This document shows positions 29,998 to 35,746 of a stretch of DNA of 35,746 bases, piece by piece. A program made the position numbers and the translations under genes. Origin of the DNA: CAZEQD01 sp964514305 (GTDB lineage Bacteria; Acidobacteriota; Aminicenantia; Aminicenantales; Aminicenantaceae); assembly GCA_964514305.1 (NCBI GenBank), contig CAZEQD010000019.1, positions 1 through 35,746 on the forward strand. The letters run 5' to 3'. Every line of letters begins with the position of its first letter. Position 1 is the stretch's first letter. The notes beneath the pieces are model-generated. The model saw nothing but the letters and a program-made list of their open reading frames with translations. It ran no database searches and was not told the DNA's origin.

Positions 29998-32232
29998 CTA
30001 ATCTGTAGGCTCTGCTGTCCTGAGCAGACCGCCAACCTCACAGCGGTTGAGGAAATGTTTAAACCAGAAATTAACATAATCTCGATTGCTGTAAGTCCTT
30101 TTCTTGCCTCGAAAGCCGTGCCTCTGGTTTGGATAGAGCTTGAATTCGAATGGTTTTTGAAGGTCTATCAGCTTATCCATAAGCTGAATGGTATTCTGGG
30201 GATGGACGTTATCATCTATATCCCCGTGGCTCAGGAAAAGCACTCCTTTTAACTTAGGAGCATGGGTAAGGACAGAAGCCATTTCATAACCTTCTTTGTT
30301 TTCGCAAGGTTTGTCCATATAGCGTTCAGTGTAAACTGTATCGTACAGCTTCCAATCAGTGACCGAGGAACGGGCATAGCCGTGGCTGAAATAGTCAGCT
30401 CCATAAGTCAAGGCAAGGCAGGTTGTATAACCGCCATAGCTGCCTCCAGTAATACCGATTTTAGTTTTATCTATAAATGATTTAGCCTTCAGCCATTTGA
30501 TCGCTTCAATTAAGTCATGCATTTCCCAGCGCCCTAAGCAGCGGTGCATGAGGGCTTGACCTTGTTTGCCAAAATGCCCTGAACCGCGGTGATCGATACT
30601 AAAGATAATTATTCCTTCCTGAGCTAAGTAGAGCGAAGAGAGGGAAGGGTAAGAATTGGTAACCGTCATGGAGCCGGGCCCACCATAAATGGTAAAGAGG
30701 ATTGGATATTTTTTATTTTGGTCAAAATCGGGAGGAAGAATCCAATAAGCAGGTAGTTTGATTCCCTCTTGACAAGGAATGAACAGAAGTTCTTTTTGGG
30801 GTATAGCATATTTTTCCAGCCAGTGAGTACGGCTGTGGTCAATATTCCTGACAAAAGTTCCATCCCTTCGATAAAGATCTTCTCTGAGAGGAGTATGGAT
30901 ATTGGTAAAGTAGTCTATGAAGTAGCTCCCTTTGGGGGAAATCAGGACTCGATGAAGGCCTGGTTCTGTAGTTATACGTTTAAGATAGCTTCCGTCCAGC
31001 TTAACCTGCCAGAGATGGCTTTCAGTGGTCTCATTTTTTCTCGCTTGAAAAAAGACTACATTGCTTTTTTCATCTACCAGGGCTATGTTTATTACTGACC
31101 AGGGGCCAGATGTTAATCTCTGTTTTAAATTTCCATTTAAATCGTAATAATAGAGATGACTCCAACCGTCCGTGTCACTCCTCAGTAGGAAACCGCTTCT
31201 GTCCTTAAAAAAATAAAGATCTTTGAAGAAATCTACCCAGGTTGACTGAGATTCATCATAAATTTCCCTTGATTTCTTTGTAGCCAAATCAAAGGCGTAA
31301 ATTTTAATCTTGTCTTGGTCCCTGTTCATCCACTGAAAGGCAAGCTGAGAGCTATCAGGCAGCCAAAAAGGCCAGGCAAGATAGGAATCAATTTTATTAC
31401 CGATATCGATCCAGATTACTTTGCCCTCTTCTACCAGAGCTAAACCCAATTTGACTTTAGGGTTAGGATCGCCAGCTTTAGGATAGCGTTCTAGCTCTAG
31501 CTGGGGATGGACTCCTCCCGAATGGACAAGGGGAAAAGTGGGCACAGGGCTGTCGTCAAAGCGCAAAAAGGCGATTTTCTTGCTATCAGGGGACCACCAG
31601 AAAGCAGCATAATGGGACCTCCGACCCAGAATTTCTTCGTAGTAAACCCAGGAAGCCCAGCCATTATAAATAGTTTCTGATCCATCCGAAGTCAGCTGGT
31701 ATTCTAATCTCTTGTCGATATTTAGGGCATAGAGATTGTGGTCTCGGGTAAAAGCCACCAATTTTCCGTCCGGAGAGAAGCGAGGATTTTTCTCTGGGGA
31801 AGGAGTGGCTGTCAGGCGCTTAAGTTTTCCGTGCTTAACAGAGAAGAAATAAAGGTCATTTTTGAATAGATAAAGAAAGCTGTGGAAATCTTTGGTTACA
31901 GCTGCATATCGCGAGGCTTGAAGTCCTTTAGGAAATTTTTCCTGAAGGGCAGCAAAATCAAGAAAGATTGTTTTTTTTCCAGTTTTGGCCTCAACTTTAT
32001 ATAATTTTGGTGGCCTTTTTTTATCACCAACAGGCTCAACTAAATAATGCTCATCATCAAGCCAGCCCTTGATGGTGGCCATCGGTTTCAAAAGGAGAGG
32101 TTTACCTTGCTGGAAGGCTTGCTCATAAGATATTTTTTTAAGATTGGCCTTATTTTGAGCTGCTAGACTACCTCCAAAGGATAAAAGGGTTACCACCAGC
32201 CATAAAATACATGCTTGACTCTTTTTCATCAT
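29998..32232 (-). CDS. S9 family prolyl oligopeptidase / dipeptidyl peptidase IV
   Basis: 744 residues. A signal peptide is at about 1-25 (ACILWLVVTLLSFGGSLAAQ), so it is probably periplasmic. The N-terminal beta-propeller (about 80-480) contains DPPIV_N features (GWASWVYYEEILGR, YAAFWWSPDSKKIAFLRFDDS, LPDSSQLAFQWMNRDQ). The C-terminal alpha/beta hydrolase has Ser598 in GGSYGGY, the Asp in HGDIDDNVHPQ near 673, and His705 in QRHGF, a full triad. It removes N-terminal X-Pro dipeptides or similar, for peptide use. The last dozen residues (VGGLLRTAEPTD) and the stop are encoded by a REP hairpin (30003-30033), so the native end is probably near HFLNR. AAAGGAG precedes two adjacent ATGs (32232 and 32229). 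It follows hypA by 27 bases. Confidence 0.92.
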   Translation of the reverse strand: MMKKSQACILWLVVTLLSFGGSLAAQNKANLKKISYEQAFQQGKPLLLKPMATIKGWLDDEHYLVEPVGDKKRPPKLYKVEAKTGKKTIFLDFAALQEKFPKGLQASRYAAVTKDFHSFLYLFKNDLYFFSVKHGKLKRLTATPSPEKNPRFSPDGKLVAFTRDHNLYALNIDKRLEYQLTSDGSETIYNGWASWVYYEEILGRRSHYAAFWWSPDSKKIAFLRFDDSPVPTFPLVHSGGVHPQLELERYPKAGDPNPKVKLGLALVEEGKVIWIDIGNKIDSYLAWPFWLPDSSQLAFQWMNRDQDKIKIYAFDLATKKSREIYDESQSTWVDFFKDLYFFKDRSGFLLRSDTDGWSHLYYYDLNGNLKQRLTSGPWSVINIALVDEKSNVVFFQARKNETTESHLWQVKLDGSYLKRITTEPGLHRVLISPKGSYFIDYFTNIHTPLREDLYRRDGTFVRNIDHSRTHWLEKYAIPQKELLFIPCQEGIKLPAYWILPPDFDQNKKYPILFTIYGGPGSMTVTNSYPSLSSLYLAQEGIIIFSIDHRGSGHFGKQGQALMHRCLGRWEMHDLIEAIKWLKAKSFIDKTKIGITGGSYGGYTTCLALTYGADYFSHGYARSSVTDWKLYDTVYTERYMDKPCENKEGYEMASVLTHAPKLKGVLFLSHGDIDDNVHPQNTIQLMDKLIDLQKPFEFKLYPNQRHGFRGKKRTYSNRDYVNFWFKHFLNRCEVGGLLRTAEPTD
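30003..30033 (+). repeat. REP-family hairpin inside the peptidase 3' end
   Basis: CTGTAGGCTCTGCTGTCC is followed by TGAGCAGACCGCC. TCTGCT pairs with AGCAGA. It is the best-conserved single copy of the family. Read on the minus strand it encodes the last residues of the S9 peptidase, with the stop just beyond. Confidence 0.75.
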
Positions 32233-32259
32233 TTTGCTCCTTTAAAAGTCTTAGTTCCT

Positions 32260-32604
32260 TTAAACTTCCATCTCTATTTTTTCCAGAATAAGTTCTGTTC
32301 CAGCCAGCACTTTTAACTGGCGTGAACCACAATTTTCGCAGATTAAAACAAAATCATCTTTAATCATTTCTTGCTGACATTTTAAACACTTTATTTTAAA
32401 AGGAATTTTTTTTATCTTTAGACAAGCTTCAGAAGCAATCGTCTCTTTTTTGTAGATTTCAAAAGCTGAAATTAAAAATTCAGGTACTACCCCAGAGAGA
32501 GTGCCTACCTGGAGTTTGACCATGGTAATTTTTTTGGCTTTTTTTTCTTTGGCCTTTTGCTCAAGAATCTCAAACAGATTGGCCACCAAAGAGATTTCAT
32601 GCAT
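32260..32604 (-). CDS. hypA: Hydrogenase nickel-insertion protein HypA
   Basis: 114 residues. It delivers nickel to [NiFe]-hydrogenase with HypB. His2 in MHEISL is the nickel ligand. The zinc site is Cys73-x2-Cys76 and Cys89-x2-Cys92. KITMVKLQVGTLSGVVPEFL is the usual central block. The start overlaps the hypB stop by eight bases. No hydrogenase structural gene is in the window, so the target enzyme lies elsewhere. Confidence 0.95.
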   Translation of the reverse strand: MHEISLVANLFEILEQKAKEKKAKKITMVKLQVGTLSGVVPEFLISAFEIYKKETIASEACLKIKKIPFKIKCLKCQQEMIKDDFVLICENCGSRQLKVLAGTELILEKIEMEV

Positions 32605-33268
32605 GATGTTTACGTAATTGATGAAGGGAAGAAATAAAAAATTCTGTCAGCTCTTTTAAACCCTGTCCGTTGAGGGCAGAAGTGATAAAGATCTTAAGCT
32701 GAGGATTGAGGTCTAAGGCTTCCTTTTGAACATAATCTAAATTAAAAGGGAGAATAGGAGTAAGGTCAGCCTTAGTAATAATCAAATTCTGAGCCGTAGT
32801 AAAAGCTTTGGGGTATTTTTTAGGCTTGTCATCTCCCTCAGGAATAGATAGAAGGACGCATCTTATGTTTTCTCCAAGGTCATAGCTGGCAGGACAAACC
32901 AGGTTACCGACATTTTCAATAAAGAGAAAATCTAAATCCCCAGGAATTTGGGGGAAAATTTTTCCTATCATCTTGGCCTCTAAATGGCAAGCCCCTCCAG
33001 TTAATATTTGCCAGGCAGGAATGCCCTTAGCTCTTATGCGCTCAGCATCTCTTTCTGTCTCTATATCGCCTTCAATAACGCCCATCTTATAATCGGGTTT
33101 AAGAATTTCGGCCATCTTTTCTAAAAGAGTAGTTTTGCCGGCTCCAGGTGAACTGAGGAAGTTGATGGTTAAAATTCCTTGGGCCTTCAGTTTTTCTCTT
33201 ATTTCAGAAGCAATTTTCTTATTTGAACCCAGCAAATCTTCTAGGACAAGAACTTCCTTTTTCTTCAT
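32597..33268 (-). CDS. hypB: Hydrogenase/urease nickel-incorporation GTPase HypB
   Basis: 223 residues. This SIMIBI-class GTPase drives nickel insertion by HypA. The P-loop SSPGAGKTT is at about 39-47, EGDIETERDAERI follows, Cys94-His95 in GGACHLEAKMI are the conserved metal-site residues, and NVGNLVCPASYDLGE and ITKADL are the later G motifs. It lacks the N-terminal CxxCGC high-affinity nickel motif and the His-rich tail found in some species, so it has no nickel-storage function. It starts one base after the upstream protease gene. Confidence 0.95.
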   Translation of the reverse strand: MKKKEVLVLEDLLGSNKKIASEIREKLKAQGILTINFLSSPGAGKTTLLEKMAEILKPDYKMGVIEGDIETERDAERIRAKGIPAWQILTGGACHLEAKMIGKIFPQIPGDLDFLFIENVGNLVCPASYDLGENIRCVLLSIPEGDDKPKKYPKAFTTAQNLIITKADLTPILPFNLDYVQKEALDLNPQLKIFITSALNGQGLKELTEFFISSLHQLRKHHA

Positions 33269-33269
33269 C

Positions 33270-33731
33270 TTAACCTTTTATCCTTGGCTTTAATATCTCT
33301 TTCGCCTGGCTGACAATGTGAGGTAGAGCTTTTTTCATCGCTGGGCTTAAACCTTCCCCCAGATTATAAATATTTTTGGCTCCCACAGCTACAATTTTAA
33401 TTTGGGAGGGGAATTTTAGCCCTAATTTTCGGCCGATAGCTATCGTCTGTGGTATGGAAACATAATGAGGTGAAAGGCCTGGAATGTGCCTTAGCTGATG
33501 TTCATCAAAGAGATGGATTCGGCCTGAAGTTGGTTTTGACTTCTTCATGGTATCAACTATAACCAATCGATCGTAACCGACAATAACCTCCAGGAGGGAG
33601 ATACCAGAGAGAGAACTTTCCTCAAAGGCAATTTCCTCATTTTCAGAGGCCCATTCCTTCTTTGATTTTCTAATGACATGAATCCCAACCCCCTCGTCTC
33701 CGTAAAGTTCGTTACCTAAACCTAAAATCAA
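33270..33731 (-). CDS. Hydrogenase maturation protease
   Basis: 153 residues of the HybD/HycI/HyaD family. These endopeptidases cut the C-terminus of the hydrogenase large subunit after nickel is inserted. GLGNELYGDEGVG has Glu8, VIVDT has Asp60, and LSPHYVS has His89, matching the three nickel-sensing ligands of the family. The start appears to be TTG at 33731, with an in-frame stop 12 bases upstream and no clear SD. It is the first gene of the hyp cluster. Which hydrogenase it serves cannot be seen. Confidence 0.88.
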   Translation of the reverse strand: MILGLGNELYGDEGVGIHVIRKSKKEWASENEEIAFEESSLSGISLLEVIVGYDRLVIVDTMKKSKPTSGRIHLFDEHQLRHIPGLSPHYVSIPQTIAIGRKLGLKFPSQIKIVAVGAKNIYNLGEGLSPAMKKALPHIVSQAKEILKPRIKG

Positions 33732-34060
33732 TGTTTTCGTTTATTATTACTTATTTAATAACACCTTTTTAGAAAAAGTAGCACATTTTATAACTAATTT
33801 ATTTAAAAATATGATGTATTAATACGATATTCAAATGTTAATTGTCAATGGGAAGCCTCTTCATAGCAGTGTAAAATTTTTTGTGTGAAATTGGACACAT
33901 GGTAGAAAAAAAGGCTCTTTCCCTTAAAATAGGGTTTGAATTAAAAAACCTATATTCAATTATGCATTCAATGAATTTACCCCAATTTTTGTTATAGGGG
34001 CCTATAAAATAGAATTTTTCTAAATTGATTTTTTGGCTCTTATCTCATATAATTCAGGCC
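33732..34060. other. Divergent AT-rich regulatory region between hyp and gat operons
   Basis: No gene is supported in these 329 bases. They hold the hyp promoter candidate (33819-33848). On the gatC side are two ATAGG-type inverted repeats: about 33928-33952 (ATAGGGTTT...AAACCTAT) and 33993-34006 (TATAGG-GG-CCTATA). A possible -10 TAGAAT (34010-34015) lies behind TTGTTA at a short 15-base spacing. The repeated ATAGG/CCTAT half-sites could be protein-binding sites. Confidence 0.45.
33819..33848 (-). promoter_or_regulatory. Candidate promoter of the hydrogenase-maturation operon with overlapping palindrome
   Basis: On the minus strand a perfect TTGACA (33843-33848) lies 18 bases before TATTAA (33819-33824), a four-of-six -10. 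The -10 is inside a perfect ten-base palindrome GTATTAATAC (33816-33825), placed where a repressor could block RNA polymerase. The leader to the TTG start would be about 80 bases. Confidence 0.5.
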
Positions 34061-34354
34061 ATGAAATCATCCATTAATATTGATCATATTTGTAATTTGG
34101 CCCGTATTAAATTAAGCCCAGAGGAGAAAAAATATTTAGTTCCTCAGATGATTAAAATCATTGAATGGGTGAATAAACTTGAAGAGCTTAAATTTGATAT
34201 TTCAAGAGAAGAAATCTACTCACCCTTGGCTTCTTCCCTCCCCTTACGAAAAGATGAAGTTCAATCTTCCTTAGGCGTAGACAAAGCTCTGGCAAATTCA
34301 CCGGAAAAGAGTCGAGAATATGTAAAAGTTCCCAGAGTAATTGAGGGAAAATGA
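34061..34354 (+). CDS. gatC: Aspartyl/glutamyl-tRNA amidotransferase subunit C
   Basis: 97 residues. GatC holds together the GatCAB complex that converts Glu-tRNA(Gln) and/or Asp-tRNA(Asn) to the amide form. The family pattern is visible: IDHICNLARIKLSPEEKKYLVPQ, IIEWVNKLEEL, LRKDEVQSS and a C-terminal VPRVIEG. The frame extends to a TTG at 34025, but the added residues (MIFWLLSHIIQA) are unlike GatC, so the ATG at 34061 is used. Its stop overlaps gatA by four bases. Confidence 0.93.
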   Translation: MKSSINIDHICNLARIKLSPEEKKYLVPQMIKIIEWVNKLEELKFDISREEIYSPLASSLPLRKDEVQSSLGVDKALANSPEKSREYVKVPRVIEGK

Positions 34355-35746
34355 AGCTAACTTCTTTAACCTTAACCGAACTTGAAGATCTTATTCAAAA
34401 AAAAGAGATTAAAGCTGAAGAGGTAGTCTCTGCTTATTTAGCCCAACTCCATCGGGAGGAGGAAAAAATATGCGCTTTTATTACTATACTGGAAGAGAAG
34501 GCCCTAGCCAGAGCCAGAAAAATTGATGCACAAAAAGAAAAAGGGAAATTGGCCGGGATTCCCCTGGCTATTAAAGATAATATCCTGACTGAAGGCATTA
34601 AAACTACCTGTGCCTCTCGTATTCTTGGCAATTTCATTCCTCCTTATAATGCGACTGCAGTTGAAAAATTGCTGGCTGAAGATGCGATTATTATGGGTAA
34701 AACCAATTTAGATGAATTTGCCATGGGCTCCTCTACTGAAAATTCTGCCTTTTTTCTTACTAAAAATCCTTGGGATATAAAGAGAGTCCCTGGAGGTTCA
34801 AGCGGAGGCTCAGCTGCAGCCGTGGCTGCTGGAGAGGCGGTTGCTGCCTTAGGCTCTGATACAGGCGGCTCCATTAGGCAGCCGGCCGCTTTTTGTGGCT
34901 TGGTTGGCCTTAAACCAACTTACGGGCGTGTCTCTCGTTATGGCTTGGTAGCCTTTGCCTCTTCTTTAGATCAAATTGGCCCTTTAACTCAGACAGTTGA
35001 AGATTGTGCATTGCTGACTCAGATTATAGCCGGCTTCGATTCTAAGGATTCAACTTCTTCTCCTCTACCTGTGCCTGATTATCGGCAGGAAATGAAACAG
35101 GGCTTGGCCTCTATAAGGGTAGCTTATCTAAAAGAGTCCCTCCTTAAAGGAATAGATCCAGAAATTAAGGATGCCTATAAAAAAACTCTGAAGATTTTAG
35201 AAAAGATAGGGGCAGAGCTTCATGAAATTGATTTTCCTTCCTGGGAGTATGCTTTAGCCTGTTATTACATTATTGCTCCTTCAGAAGCCAGTTCTAACCT
35301 AGCTCGATATGATGGAGCCCGTTATGGATGGCGCCATCCGCAGTCTTCATCTTTGAAGGAAATGTATCTCAATACTCGGACAGAAGGATTTGGACAGGAG
35401 GTAAAAAGGAGGATTATTTTAGGAACATTTGCTCTAAGTTCAGGCTATTATGATGCTTATTACCTCAAAGCAGCCAAAACCAGAAGCCTTATCTGTCAAG
35501 ATTTTGAGCGGGCATTTCAGGAGGTGGATTTTGTCCTGACTCCGACTACTCCAGAGCCTGCTTTTTTAATTGGGGCAAAGAGCGATCCGATTGCCATGTA
35601 TTTATCTGACATTTTTACGGTGACCGCTAACCTGGCTGGAATTCCAGCTCTGTCCCTGCCTGTAGGCCTTACGAGAAAAAAACTGCCAATCGGAATCCAG
35701 ATAATGGGCAATTTATTTCAAGAATCAAATTTATTTAAACTTGCTT
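34351..35746 (+). CDS. gatA: Aspartyl/glutamyl-tRNA amidotransferase subunit A, cut by window end
   Basis: 465 complete codons are present without a stop. GatA is usually about 485 residues, so perhaps 20 are missing beyond the edge. It is the glutaminase/amidase subunit that supplies ammonia. The amidase-signature triad is complete: Lys75 in IPLAIKDN, Ser150 in GGSSGGSAAA, and nucleophile Ser174 in GSDTGGSIRQPA. Other conserved blocks are GKTNLDEFAMGSS, GLKPTYGRVSRYGL and TPTTPEPAF. Its presence implies that Gln- or Asn-tRNA, or both, are made by transamidation. gatB is not in the window. Confidence 0.96.
   Translation, partial: MKLTSLTLTELEDLIQKKEIKAEEVVSAYLAQLHREEEKICAFITILEEKALARARKIDAQKEKGKLAGIPLAIKDNILTEGIKTTCASRILGNFIPPYNATAVEKLLAEDAIIMGKTNLDEFAMGSSTENSAFFLTKNPWDIKRVPGGSSGGSAAAVAAGEAVAALGSDTGGSIRQPAAFCGLVGLKPTYGRVSRYGLVAFASSLDQIGPLTQTVEDCALLTQIIAGFDSKDSTSSPLPVPDYRQEMKQGLASIRVAYLKESLLKGIDPEIKDAYKKTLKILEKIGAELHEIDFPSWEYALACYYIIAPSEASSNLARYDGARYGWRHPQSSSLKEMYLNTRTEGFGQEVKRRIILGTFALSSGYYDAYYLKAAKTRSLICQDFERAFQEVDFVLTPTTPEPAFLIGAKSDPIAMYLSDIFTVTANLAGIPALSLPVGLTRKKLPIGIQIMGNLFQESNLFKLA

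Noticed and set aside
30769..31098. 109-codon plus-strand frame inside the S9 peptidase gene
   Set aside because: It is fully antisense to conserved propeller sequence and has no initiation signals.

Overview
The window looks like a chromosome segment of a diderm (LPS-making), probably anaerobic, moderately AT-rich bacterium. Evidence is an LptD outer-membrane LPS translocon with four cysteines, a heptose kinase, an O-antigen ligase, a GT9 heptosyltransferase-like enzyme, a Kdo-kinase-like protein, a PurF with four Fe-S cysteines, [NiFe]-hydrogenase maturation genes and GatCA. An uncultured lineage near Acidobacteriota/Aminicenantota is my guess from gene content. That is inference only: no rRNA or other phylogenetic marker was used.

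Layout. (1) 78-566 (-): orphan lipoprotein with its own strong promoter, then a REP-rich intergenic region. (2) 991-7715 (+): lptD - rmlA - rmlC-like - rmlB - two tandem GDP-sugar dehydratase/reductase paralogues, an envelope plus nucleotide-sugar operon. (3) 13897-7724 (-): Trm112-like - GT9 - O-antigen ligase - membrane-anchored PHP protein - heptose-7-P kinase - (hairpin element) - purF. (4) 14049-17914 (+), divergent from (3): GT4 glycosyltransferase - Kdo/WaaP-type kinase - glycosidase-fold protein with an altered acid/base site - methyltransferase. Blocks 2-4 together look like one LPS/surface-glycan locus. (5) 19131-17911 (-): SH3 plus outer-membrane beta-barrel protein with a perfect-consensus sigma70 promoter. 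(6) 19498-22425 (+): DUF1573 protein, YggT, YggU, concentrative nucleoside transporter. (7) 22557-27671 (+): UspA tandem protein - dprA - topA - Xer recombinase, tightly packed; comEA follows at 27999. (8) 33731-28343 (-): hydrogenase protease - hypB - hypA - S9 peptidase - (repeat island) - mgtC - rdgB. (9) 34061-35746 (+): gatC and gatA, with gatA cut by the window end.

The most unusual content is non-coding. One family of short palindromes has REP architecture (GTAG followed by a hairpin). It occurs as an inverted pair (688-756) and as singles at 13957, 27786, 29939 and 30003, and one copy supplies the C-terminal codons of the S9 peptidase. A second family is a 129-bp element with perfect 27-bp inverted arms, present at 19284-19412 and 29714-29842. 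The two cores lie in the same orientation while the outer flanks match in opposite orientation, as expected if the core had flipped between its arms. A related hairpin lies at 9251-9363. Seven-base degenerate tandem repeats accompany the REPs at two loci. No transposase for any of these is in the window.

No tRNA, rRNA, CRISPR array, integrase-bounded island or prophage was recognised. The Xer protein looks like a chromosomal XerC/D rather than an element integrase.
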